From Clostridioides sp. ES-S-0054-01 (GTDB lineage: Bacteria > Bacillota > Clostridia > Peptostreptococcales > Peptostreptococcaceae), in the NCBI GenBank assembly GCA_021561035.1, contig CP067346.1, positions 2,139,001 to 2,203,000 of the forward strand: 64,000 nt of DNA. The letters are read 5' to 3'. Each line of letters begins with the position of its first letter. Position 1 is the first letter of the stretch. Below the pieces are notes generated by a model that made no database searches, had not been told where the DNA came from, and saw nothing but the letters and a program-made list of their open reading frames with translations. The position numbers and the translations under genes were made by a program. Shown piece by piece: positions 35,701 to 44,196 of this stretch.

Positions 35701-35971
35701 AAACCTTACATCTGCTGATATGGTAATTCACTTTGATCCGTGGTGGAACCCATCAGTAGAAAATCAAGCTAGTGATAGGGCTCATAGATTTGGTCAGAAA
35801 AATTCAGTACAAGTTATAAAATTAATTGCTAAAGGAACTATAGAAGAAAAAATAATAAAATTACAAGAAAGTAAAAAAGAACTTATAAATCAGTTTATAA
35901 ATGGAGAACTTTCTAATGAAAGTGTATTGAAAAGTTTGTCTGATGATGAGATAATAGATTTATTTAATTAA
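32786..35971 (+). CDS. SNF2 family DEAD/DEAH-box helicase with SWIM zinc finger
   Basis: A 1061-residue ATP-dependent DNA translocase. The N-terminal SWIM zinc finger ([20 protein letters not shown], around 75-95; longer than usual CxC...CxH spacing) is followed by a large SNF2-associated N-terminal domain (about 150-600). The SNF2 ATPase comes next (Walker A [12 protein letters not shown] around 635, [26 protein letters not shown]), then helicase C ([42 protein letters not shown]). Chromatin-remodeller-like proteins of this type are common in Firmicutes but poorly characterised. The ATG at 32786 follows GGTAAGGTG; the earlier GTG lies within that site. A long hairpin terminator follows. Confidence 0.92.
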   Translation: [1061 protein letters not shown]

Positions 35972-35985
35972 AGTATTTAATCTTA

Positions 35986-36031
35986 TAGCTTATCTATATA
36001 AATTTATTCTAAAATTTATATAGATAAGCTA
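35986..36031. terminator. 20-bp perfect hairpin terminator
   Basis: 35986-36005 pairs perfectly with 36012-36031 around a 6-nt loop, between the convergent helicase and alpha/beta hydrolase genes. Confidence 0.85.
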
Positions 36032-36075
36032 CATTTTATGTAAATCCTAAAACTTTAAATAATAGTATTACTAAA

Positions 36076-36840
36076 TTATTCTTTTAAAAATTTCTTTGCT
36101 ACATCTGAAAAATCTAATCCATTTGATAAAATAGCTGGATGACCACCTTTATCAAACAAGTGCATTTTACCATTTTTAATTTTTTTAAGAAGTGATGAAA
36201 AAGTATTTTCAAAAAAATCAGGAGATACTAAAGATACAAACTCATCTTCTCTACTTCCTGTTAAAAGTACATCTGGTTGCATAGTTTCTAGAGGTTTATG
36301 AAAGAATTTACCTATAGTTTTATAGTGTTCAAAAATAGCTTCTGTATCATTATCCACAACTTTCTCCCAGTTTTCTCCGTGATTATAAATATAAAAAGCT
36401 TTTGCATTAGCATCTTGTTTTGATTCTTCACGCTCTGTCTTCACATTTTTTACAAATGGTTCTAGAGGAACTTCCCCTTCAAAGCTATCTGCTATTACTT
36501 TATTAACTAAGTCAGGTCTTTCAAGGGCAACATTTAATGCTACAAGAGCTCCTCCACTACTTCCAATTATATTTACTTTTTTATAATTCATTTTTTCTAA
36601 AAAGCATATAACTTGCATAGCCTCATCAAACCATAAATCTGCAGAGAATTTATCCACTATTTGAGATTGACCATGACCTACAAAATCTATTAATATTACT
36701 TTATATTCGTCTTTATAAAAATCAACTACTTCATTAAACATCTTAGAAGAAGCAGTATTACCATGTAAAAAAAGTAATGGTGTACCATCTCCTATTTCAT
36801 TATAGTAGCATTTTTTGTCATTATAGGTAAAATATGACAT
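36076..36840 (-). CDS. Alpha/beta hydrolase
   Basis: 254 residues of the alpha/beta hydrolase fold. HG oxyanion motif LLFLHGNTASSKMF (around 24), VDFVGHGQS, nucleophile elbow IGSSGGALVAL (GxSxG, Ser around 96), acid LLTGSREDEFV (Asp or Glu around 205) and the catalytic His in KGGHPAIL near the C-terminus. No signal peptide. The substrate cannot be told. GGAGGAGGGA precedes the ATG. Single gene. Confidence 0.88.
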   Translation of the reverse strand: MSYFTYNDKKCYYNEIGDGTPLLFLHGNTASSKMFNEVVDFYKDEYKVILIDFVGHGQSQIVDKFSADLWFDEAMQVICFLEKMNYKKVNIIGSSGGALVALNVALERPDLVNKVIADSFEGEVPLEPFVKNVKTEREESKQDANAKAFYIYNHGENWEKVVDNDTEAIFEHYKTIGKFFHKPLETMQPDVLLTGSREDEFVSLVSPDFFENTFSSLLKKIKNGKMHLFDKGGHPAILSNGLDFSDVAKKFLKE

Positions 36841-37056
36841 ATGTTCCCTCCTCCAATATTTTTATATATTTATAACTTATATTCATAGTTAATATTGTTA
36901 TAAACCTTTAAGGTCATTATAGCTTAAAGCTTTTTCAAAATCAATAACTCTTTTTGTCACTTTATGACTTACTTTTTTAAGTTTTGTAACATAATAATTT
37001 TAAAAAATACAAAATTAATTTATTTTGTTAAATTTAATTCACAATCTTAACTTCAA

Positions 37057-38538
37057 CTACCTCATATCTCTCTTTACCTTAACCATTTTTTTCTTTATAG
37101 GTATTTCCTTATATTTTTTTAATATTAAATCTCCTTTATAATTTAATATATCTACATATGAACACAAATCTTGAACTTCTATTACGCCTATATCATCATT
37201 AGTAATTTCTTTTAGGTTACTAAATGCTCCAACTATATCCAAAACTCTTATTTTCTTCTTTTTCCCAGCATTTAAATATAATCTTACAACTTCATCTTCT
37301 AAATTTAGTTTAGCATCTTCGTATTTTTGACAACTTTTACTGACTTTCTTTCTTTTTAAAGCTTCTCTTAAAAGTTTTTTTGAATATTCTTCAAACAACC
37401 TTTTACCTGATATAATTCTACTTTTCTCTATTGTAGGTATTTCATATATTTTATATCCTATATATTCTTCTATACCCTCTATATATTTTTCATCCCATGC
37501 ATCTACTATAGTAATAGCCTTTCCACTACTTCCTTTTCTTCCAGTTCTCCCAATTCTATGTATGTAATTTTCCTTATCATAAGGTACATCATAGTTTACA
37601 ACTAAAGAAATATCATCAATATGTATTCCTCTAGATGCTACATCACTGCTAACTAACACATTAAATTTTAAATCTTTAAAGTCTTTAATTACAAATATTC
37701 TTTTTTCTTGTGATAAATCAGCATGTAACTGCCTTACTAAAAAACCATCTTTACTCATTCTATTATATAATCTAGATACTTTTTCTCTAGTATTACAAAA
37801 AATTATTACACTCTTTGGATTTTCACTGTATATTAACTCTTTTAAAATTATATACTTATCTCTTTCATTTACTTTTATTATTCTATCATCTATTTGCTTT
37901 GCTTTCTCATTATTTTCATTTATATTTATAATGTTATAATTTGGTATATATTTTTCACATATATACTTTATCTCTTCGCTCATTGTAGCTGAAAAGAGTC
38001 CTATTGTTTTCTCTTTAGGCAAACTCGATAATATTTCTTCCATTTGTTCAACAAAACCTCTATTAAACATTTTATCAGCTTCGTCTATCACTAAATACCT
38101 TATATTGTCCAAATTAATAGTGCCTTTATTTATATGGTCAATTATTCTACCTGGAGTAGCTACAACAATATGAACCCTTTGCTTTAATTGTGCTATTTGT
38201 TCTTTTATAGGTTGTTTACCAAAGATAGCGCTACATCTCACCTTCTTTAATCTCCCTATTCCTGATATCTCATCTTTTACCTGTAGAGCTAATTCTCTTG
38301 TTGGAACTACTATAAGTGCCTGAATATTATTGTACTCCACATCTATGCTCTCACATACAGGGATTGCAAAGCTTGCTGTTTTCCCACTCCCTGTTTTTGA
38401 CTTCACTGCTATGTTTTGACCATTTAACAAATTTGGAATAACCTCTATTTGTACTCTAGAAGGTATATTATATTCTAAATTCTTCAATGACTTAAGTATC
38501 TTATCATTTAAATTAAAACTTTCAAATGTATACTTCAT
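37057..38538 (-). CDS. DEAD-box RNA helicase with C-terminal DbpA RNA-binding domain
   Basis: 493 residues. Helicase motifs: Q motif region IPSRVQIEVIP, motif I AVKSKTGSGKTASFA, PTRELALQ, VATPGRIID, DEAD box VIDEADKM, SAT (FSATMSEE), VASRGIHIDD and HRIGRTGRKG. After a basic linker, the last 75 residues form a DbpA/CsdA-type RRM (VRLYLNAGKKKKIRVLDIVGAFSN, DIGVIEVQDLCSYVDI). DbpA-like helicases act on 23S rRNA hairpin 92 during 50S assembly; the Bacillus homologue is YxiN. Cold or ribosome-assembly function is inferred. AAGGTGG precedes the ATG. Confidence 0.92.
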   Translation of the reverse strand: MKYTFESFNLNDKILKSLKNLEYNIPSRVQIEVIPNLLNGQNIAVKSKTGSGKTASFAIPVCESIDVEYNNIQALIVVPTRELALQVKDEISGIGRLKKVRCSAIFGKQPIKEQIAQLKQRVHIVVATPGRIIDHINKGTINLDNIRYLVIDEADKMFNRGFVEQMEEILSSLPKEKTIGLFSATMSEEIKYICEKYIPNYNIININENNEKAKQIDDRIIKVNERDKYIILKELIYSENPKSVIIFCNTREKVSRLYNRMSKDGFLVRQLHADLSQEKRIFVIKDFKDLKFNVLVSSDVASRGIHIDDISLVVNYDVPYDKENYIHRIGRTGRKGSSGKAITIVDAWDEKYIEGIEEYIGYKIYEIPTIEKSRIISGKRLFEEYSKKLLREALKRKKVSKSCQKYEDAKLNLEDEVVRLYLNAGKKKKIRVLDIVGAFSNLKEITNDDIGVIEVQDLCSYVDILNYKGDLILKKYKEIPIKKKMVKVKRDMR

Positions 38539-38701
38539 TTCTTACCACCTTGTTATATTTATTTTATCTCTTATATTTTTCTACATTATATTATTATAAT
38601 ACAAGATTTCAATATTTTTATGTTATTTATTATACTAAACATAAAAATAGATATTATATAAATATACAGTTTCGTGCAAAAATGATTAAATTTTTGAATT
38701 T

Positions 38702-38750
38702 AAATACCCCCTTAAATATACTGATAAATCAACATTTTAAGGGAGCATTT
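38702..38750. repeat. Imperfect hairpin between DEAD-box helicase and amidase genes
   Basis: CCCTTAAA (38709-38716) pairs with TTTAAGGG (38736-38743), and flanking AAAT/ATTT can extend it. No open frame was found in 38539-38858, so it may be a secondary terminator or a regulatory hairpin. Confidence 0.45.
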
Positions 38751-38826
38751 CTTTTATCTAACTAAACTAATATATCTTTTAAAATTATACTAATATACTG
38801 TGTTTTAGTTTGTATCTAAAATAAAA

Positions 38827-38844
38827 AGGTATTAATCAACACCT
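38827..38844 (-). terminator. Terminator of the amidase gene
   Basis: A 7-bp stem with a GATT tetraloop (38827-38833 with 38838-38844), followed by TTTTATTTT on the minus strand, 15 bp beyond the stop codon. Confidence 0.7.
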
Positions 38845-38858
38845 AAATCACCATAATC

Positions 38859-39401
38859 TCACATATCTATATCTTTATTCAATATACCTTCTGTAATCAA
38901 TCGTGCTATATAATCATAACCTGCTTCATTTGCTTTGTTACAATCATTTACATTATCACAGAAAAAACTTTCAATCTGTATTGCAACCGGATTTGTATTT
39001 CTCAATATATATAAATTTTCTCTTTTTTTAGCTCCTCTATTTTCAAATAATTCTCCAAGTCTATTAGATACTCTTTTAGCATATTCTAACCCTTCATTAC
39101 CATAATAAAGAACTTCTGTACCAAATTTTGTTCCATCACCTTTATTTAAATGTAGCTCTACTAATAAATCGTATTTGCCACTATTTACTTTTGGAACTCT
39201 ATAGAAAAATTCTTCTCTTTCTGACATAAAGTGTCTTTCTGGACAAATTATTACATCTACTGTATTACCTTGACTTATAAGCATCTCAGCTAACATAGGA
39301 GCTAATTTTTTGTTATAATTGTATTCATCAACTATACCACTTACACCTGTACTTTTACCACCTTTTAGTATACTATGACCTACTGTTATGCATATTTTCA
39401 T
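38859..39401 (-). CDS. N-acetylmuramoyl-L-alanine amidase, CD27L endolysin-type catalytic domain
   Basis: A zinc Amidase_3 domain (180 residues) that cleaves the MurNAc-L-alanine bond of peptidoglycan. Metal ligands are seen in VGHSILKGG (His), VDEYNYNK (Glu) and VELHLNKG (His), with the catalytic Glu in IQIESFFCDN. The sequence closely resembles the N-terminal catalytic half of the C. difficile phage endolysin CD27L as I remember it, but stops right after that domain: the C-terminal wall-targeting domain is absent. There is no signal peptide and no holin or phage genes nearby, so it looks like a domesticated or relict lysin. Export is unclear. Confidence 0.85.
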   Translation of the reverse strand: MKICITVGHSILKGGKSTGVSGIVDEYNYNKKLAPMLAEMLISQGNTVDVIICPERHFMSEREEFFYRVPKVNSGKYDLLVELHLNKGDGTKFGTEVLYYGNEGLEYAKRVSNRLGELFENRGAKKRENLYILRNTNPVAIQIESFFCDNVNDCNKANEAGYDYIARLITEGILNKDIDM

Positions 39402-39689
39402 TTACTTTTTTCACCTTCTTTTAAGCCAATTTTTATATAATAGTAATATAATTTTAAAGTTATTACTAATAATAATATATTAATTTGAGAAGGCAAAAGT
39501 TCTCCGTGATTATCATTTTTTTAACATATTTGTCTTATTTTATCATAAATCTACATTTTTTAAATATTATACTGTTCTTATTATTTATAATTATTTAATT
39601 AATCATTTATATATACAATACATATATCAATATCTAGTTTCATTTAATCAAATGCTAGTTTAATAATCTTAAGTTTTAGATTTAAATAA

Positions 39690-40637
39690 CTAATAATATA
39701 ATAAAAGTGATGTATTTATAAATAATTCACCTGGATTTAATTTATTTATTGATGTATGTTCAGTTTTTATATTTATGTTTTTCATATCTCCATAGACAAT
39801 TCCAACTGGTGAACAAATGAAACAGGAAAATCCAAAAGTTTTCATTAACTTTTTTACTTTATTATCACTAAAACTTGTTTGCTTTTTATAATCGCTTATA
39901 TTTTCGTTATTATTTTGTATGTCATTGCTATAATCTTTATATTTCTGAATATTATTAAGCTTATTTACTATTTTAAACTTACTCCGATTTTTACAACTAT
40001 AGTCTATTTCAACCTCTACACTCCCAAAAACTATCAAGTCGCATAGTTTCAAATCATTTCCTTTGTCTATAGGATTTTTCATAGGTTTAACATCAAGTAT
40101 TTTACTATTTATATTTACTTTTAATATATCCTTTAAATTTTTAGGCATCTTTAAAGTATTACTTATATTCAATTGCTTAAATACGCTTTTATTTACATTA
40201 GTATAAACTCTATTGCTTTCTATTGATATCCTTGTTGGGAATTTATCTAGATTACACTTGTAGTAATAGTATATATTAGCATTATTCTTTATAACTCCAT
40301 ATGCTGAATTTGGCAAAACTACACTTTTAAAAGATATTATTTTATTACAACTTGCATCTATTCTCCCTATGTAAAAACCTTGTTGTGGGTCTAAACCACG
40401 TTTTATAATACCATTAACTTTTACAGTATTACTTATAAACTCTATATATTTAGAAATATAATCTTTAAAAAATATATTTCCAGTTTTGTACCTACTCGTA
40501 TTTTTAACAATAACAGTATAGGTCAAAATATCAAATACAGATGCACACTTTTTATCAACATATTTTTCTACTTTTAAAATGCTTCCATTTACATCATTTG
40601 AAAATACATCATTAAAAGTAGTTCTTGTTATTCTCAT
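39690..40637 (-). CDS. DUF11 repeat-like protein
   Basis: 315 residues. The N-terminal ~110 residues resemble a DUF11 beta-sandwich (VEKYVDKKCASVFDILTYTVIVKNTSRYKTGNIFFKDYISKYIEF, with the usual NxG/FKD pattern). The rest is a less clear beta-rich and lysine/asparagine-rich region. DUF11 domains occur in surface or spore-coat-associated proteins; there is no signal peptide. The ATG at 40637 is preferred (AAAGGTGG before it) over the GTG at 40646 that lies in the ribosome binding site. It follows the DUF3794 gene by 27 bp, so the two form an operon. Confidence 0.7.
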   Translation of the reverse strand: MRITRTTFNDVFSNDVNGSILKVEKYVDKKCASVFDILTYTVIVKNTSRYKTGNIFFKDYISKYIEFISNTVKVNGIIKRGLDPQQGFYIGRIDASCNKIISFKSVVLPNSAYGVIKNNANIYYYYKCNLDKFPTRISIESNRVYTNVNKSVFKQLNISNTLKMPKNLKDILKVNINSKILDVKPMKNPIDKGNDLKLCDLIVFGSVEVEIDYSCKNRSKFKIVNKLNNIQKYKDYSNDIQNNNENISDYKKQTSFSDNKVKKLMKTFGFSCFICSPVGIVYGDMKNINIKTEHTSINKLNPGELFINTSLLLYY

Positions 40638-40664
40638 TGCATCCACCTTTCTATAACTTAAAAA

Positions 40665-41159
40665 TTACTCTATTTTAAAATTATTATCATAACTTATAAT
40701 TGCAGTCACACTAATAAATAAATTATTATCATCTAAAATAGATGATGTCATGTCCTGTATAAGATACTTTAAATTAATTTTATCTTTATTTTCTATTTTT
40801 CTAGGCATTTGTATAAATGTACTAAAGGGTATTTTTAATTTAAGTATATTTTTTTTATTAGAATTTCGATTTTTCTTATTACCTACATAATTTAGTATTA
40901 CATCAGTATTTATATCTCCAACTAAAATCAACTTCTTTCCTGTCATTTGTTCATCTTCTAAGGATACACTTTTCATAGTATCAATCAGACTCATATTATG
41001 AACCTTTACACTACAAACAGATGCTTCCAATGAATTTATTACATATTTCTTAGAAATCAACTTAAAATTTTTATATGTGTTAAATTGAGATGAATAAAAA
41101 GTATTCTCTAGTCTTTCACATCTTTCAAAATTATATATTACCTTATTATTTTCATACAT
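40665..41159 (-). CDS. DUF3794 (SPOCS) domain protein
   Basis: 164 residues. A beta-rich domain with the SPOCS pattern GKKLILVGDINTDVILNYVG, then FSTFIQMPRKI and ISVTAIISYDN at the end. SPOCS domains occur in spore-coat and other self-assembling proteins. Here a single copy stands alone, without the LysM that often accompanies it. There is no signal peptide. First gene of a pair with the DUF11 protein, so a spore- or surface-layer role is inferred. Confidence 0.72.
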   Translation of the reverse strand: MYENNKVIYNFERCERLENTFYSSQFNTYKNFKLISKKYVINSLEASVCSVKVHNMSLIDTMKSVSLEDEQMTGKKLILVGDINTDVILNYVGNKKNRNSNKKNILKLKIPFSTFIQMPRKIENKDKINLKYLIQDMTSSILDDNNLFISVTAIISYDNNFKIE

Positions 41160-41356
41160 AATTACATCAATCTCCCTATACCTATATATTAATACTATTC
41201 ATAAAAACTATCCTAAATTACCCATTTTTGATTATTCAGCATCTAGTTGTTATCTATTTTTAAGGTATAGTAAATTTTTTATATGTATTGATTTCTATTT
41301 AATAATAAAAATGTATCTTAGAATTTTTCATTATGTATAACTCTCTATATATTCTA

Positions 41357-41406
41357 TTGACTTTTTAAATATAGTTTATTATAATTCAATAGACTGCCGG
41401 TCAGTC
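41357..41406 (+). promoter_or_regulatory. Orphan sigma-A promoter with TetR-type operator
   Basis: TTGACT (41357-41362), 17-bp spacer, TATAAT (41380-41385), followed by the palindrome GACTG-N5-CAGTC (41392-41406), typical of TetR-family operators. No intact plus-strand gene follows. It appears to be left over from a deleted regulator or efflux locus. Confidence 0.6.
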
Positions 41407-41440
41407 ATTTTAAAAAAGAAGTGTTCTATAAATGCAAAAT

Positions 41441-41680
41441 CTATCTCACTTTCAATGCCAAAACTAGGATATTATCCATCTTTATTGACATTATACCTTG
41501 CATGACTGATACTCCAGTTCCAAGATAGGATACAATTTGAATTCCTGCACAATTTAGCATATCTAAATCTCTGAAAATAGTTCGCTTAAATACATCAAAT
41601 CTATCTACCAGTTATTGAACTGTGATTTTATCAATATTGGTAAGAATACAAAGTAATCCAAGTAATCGTTGGACTCTCAT
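41441..41680 (-). pseudogene. HTH_11/WYL-type transcriptional regulator remnant
   Basis: An 80-codon frame from an ATG with a good TAAGGAGG site reads RVQRLLGLLCILTNIDKITV then Q, TAA, LVDRFDVFKRTIFRDLDMLNCAGI. This is the DeoR/YafY-like N-terminal HTH with an in-frame TAA at codon 23 and loss of everything past the HTH. It is thus a truncated, inactivated regulator gene. Confidence 0.65.
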
Positions 41681-41731
41681 AAATACCTCCTTAAAAAATT
41701 TAAAGCTTATTTATACTAAAAAACTATAAAT

Positions 41732-41774
41732 AATAGTGACCATATTAATTATCCAGATTAATATAGTCACTATT
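41732..41774. terminator. Terminator of the glycoside hydrolase lipoprotein gene
   Basis: AATAGTGAC-type arms (41732-41740 with 41766-41774) extended by inner A/T pairing, with T-rich flanks. Confidence 0.75.
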
Positions 41775-41848
41775 TTAATACAAACTAAATAAATTATCAT
41801 ATTATTTTTTACTTAAAATCTAAACCCTCTTTATTTCCATTAAACCTA

Positions 41849-44149
41849 CTATTCTGGTTTATATACTATTTTATTATTGTCATCATATATTACCAGAGAA
41901 TTTGCTTTTATAACTTCGTCCTTATACTTAACATCCTTTTGAGAGAAATTGGCTACTACCTTTAAATCTTCTCCATATTCAGTCATTTGAACTAATCTAT
42001 CCTTAGAAATAAATTTAAAGTCTGTCATCTCCCTTTTAATAGCCTTTTTATTAAATTCTGACCATATTTTATTATGAGAAATTATTTCATCTTTGTGTTT
42101 TTCCCATTCAGTTCTATCTATATAATACATAGGTGGTGTATTATACAATACTTCTCTCATCATTCTACTTCCAACTTCATCCTTAATTTTAAAAGTTCCC
42201 CATAACCACTGATGAGAAGATACAACAGAATCATTATAAACTAATCTAAATAAGGGTAGAGAATAAGCTGGGTCTATAAATATTTTTTTATATTTTTCTT
42301 TTACAGGTATCTGCTTTGAAAATACTTCTGGTACTCCTCCTGTTGGAGAATAGTATTTACCAACATAATATTCGCTTTCTTTATTCTTACTCATATCTTT
42401 ATCTACCCAAGCAAATGCTGGTGTCTCAAGCCCATGTGCAAATGCTATGGTACTACTTGAAAAATCATTTCCACCTTCTGAACCTATAACCATATTTGCA
42501 TTATCTCTTATATATGACATTCTCTCAAGTCTAGCCTTTAAATCCTGTGCTTGAGTTGTTATATGATTTGAAGAATAGTCATCATAGATTTCACCTGTAG
42601 CATCACAATCTATAAACCAAGAATTAAACTCATATCCTTCATCCAATATACTTTGTACTCTCTCTTTCACACTTGGTAAAGACAATGTAGGATTTAATTT
42701 TCTTCCTTCTCCTTGGAATCCAGTTTCTTTTTCACCTTTTTTATTTTCTATAGTAGCATTTTCATATAGAGATTTATCCTCAAATGACGCCGTACTCCAT
42801 TTTTCTTCCCCTGGCTTGTGTATAGAATGATATGAATCATATGGTCCTACGAGATAACCCAAATCATTAGCTCTCTTAACCATCTCTAAAGATATATAAC
42901 CTTCCTCCATATCATCAAATCCTATCCACGCATTTTTAATTCCAGATTTATTAATATCATTAATTACATCAATTGTATTATACTTTGCCCATGTAGCAAC
43001 ATCATTTACATTATCACCCAATTTTGATTTTAATAACTTCTTATTAAACTCTATAAGTTCTACTCTACTTAATTTAGATATACCTTTTTGTAATACTTTT
43101 TTTATATCTTTATCCTTGCTGTCAAAAACTTTATCATTATAAAAAGTATTCATCTGCATAACTTCATTAAATGCTTGTACTATTTGATTCCTTTGATATT
43201 TATCTATATAATCTTGAGTTTCTATCTGATTAATCACTTCTATAAATTCACTATCATCAGATTTCCTACTTAAAAGTTCTTTCATCCAATCAATCAAATT
43301 ATCTGGTAAGTTTTCTTTTAGTTTATTCCATTTAATATCATTTATTGTGATTATAGATTTATCTCCAAAATAAATCTGTGGTGCTCCATAAAGTTTTTCA
43401 ATATTTTTGTTTTCTTTAGATTTTTCTTCTAATGTTTTAAACTCTCCTTTATCAACTATATAAGTTTTATAAGTTTTTGCTATATCTGTAATATTCTTAT
43501 TAGTCAGATATATTTTAAACCCATACTCTTTATTTTTATTGATACTTGGATATTCGTGTTTAAATGTAAAATTAATCTTATCTTTAGAACTAAATTCAAT
43601 TTCATTGTTGAATTCATTTTCAATAATATAGAGCACAGAATATTTTGCTTTATTCACTGCAAAGAATTGCATTGAAAAAGATTCTATAACATTATAAGTG
43701 GACTCATTTAAATGTTCTTTCCAATACTTATCATTACTTGGTATAAACTTACCTTCATAAAGTGGTAGTACATAACTTTCACCTTCGACCTTAGGCCAAT
43801 TAAAACTAGATTCTTTTTCTAAATTAGATTTAATGTTTACATCTAAATAATTGTCCTCTTTTTTTATATTTATGTCTATGTTTTCATCAGGATATGTCCA
43901 TGATACTTCTGTTTTTGTCTTTTTGAAATTTGATACCTTCCTTTCTTTTAATGGTTCAGATATCTTTTCTTTTGAACCATCAGATTCAACTGATACCTCA
44001 AAGGTTTCAGGTTTCACTTCAAAACTAAAATCCAAATTTTTAACATTGTACATGGATGATTTGATATTATCTACCTCACCACTACTACATCCAGTAATAA
44101 TAGTTACAACAACCATGCAACTTATAAATATCGAGACTATTTTTTTCAT
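41849..44149 (-). CDS. Lipoprotein glycoside hydrolase (GH101/GH129-like)
   Basis: 766 residues. The N-terminal lipoprotein signal ends in a lipobox (TIITGCSS, Cys around 21), so the protein should be anchored outside the membrane. A beta-rich N-terminal part (about 30-250) precedes a TIM-barrel-like catalytic part (about 380-680) with FIDCDATGEIYDDYS and VIGSEGGNDFSS, which resemble the catalytic region of endo-alpha-N-acetylgalactosaminidase clans, and a C-terminal beta domain. The exact family is my inference. Substrates could be O-glycans or exopolysaccharide. ATG with GAGGAGGTGG upstream. Cotranscribed with the glucosaminidase gene 47 bp upstream. Confidence 0.7.
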   Translation of the reverse strand: MKKIVSIFISCMVVVTIITGCSSGEVDNIKSSMYNVKNLDFSFEVKPETFEVSVESDGSKEKISEPLKERKVSNFKKTKTEVSWTYPDENIDINIKKEDNYLDVNIKSNLEKESSFNWPKVEGESYVLPLYEGKFIPSNDKYWKEHLNESTYNVIESFSMQFFAVNKAKYSVLYIIENEFNNEIEFSSKDKINFTFKHEYPSINKNKEYGFKIYLTNKNITDIAKTYKTYIVDKGEFKTLEEKSKENKNIEKLYGAPQIYFGDKSIITINDIKWNKLKENLPDNLIDWMKELLSRKSDDSEFIEVINQIETQDYIDKYQRNQIVQAFNEVMQMNTFYNDKVFDSKDKDIKKVLQKGISKLSRVELIEFNKKLLKSKLGDNVNDVATWAKYNTIDVINDINKSGIKNAWIGFDDMEEGYISLEMVKRANDLGYLVGPYDSYHSIHKPGEEKWSTASFEDKSLYENATIENKKGEKETGFQGEGRKLNPTLSLPSVKERVQSILDEGYEFNSWFIDCDATGEIYDDYSSNHITTQAQDLKARLERMSYIRDNANMVIGSEGGNDFSSSTIAFAHGLETPAFAWVDKDMSKNKESEYYVGKYYSPTGGVPEVFSKQIPVKEKYKKIFIDPAYSLPLFRLVYNDSVVSSHQWLWGTFKIKDEVGSRMMREVLYNTPPMYYIDRTEWEKHKDEIISHNKIWSEFNKKAIKREMTDFKFISKDRLVQMTEYGEDLKVVANFSQKDVKYKDEVIKANSLVIYDDNNKIVYKPE

Positions 44150-44196
44150 AAAAGCCACCTCCTCGATAAATATATCATCCTTATGTTACGTCAAAG

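Noticed and set aside
38700-39401. Intact prophage around the CD27L-like amidase
   Set aside because: No capsid, tail, holin, integrase or attachment repeats in the flanks.
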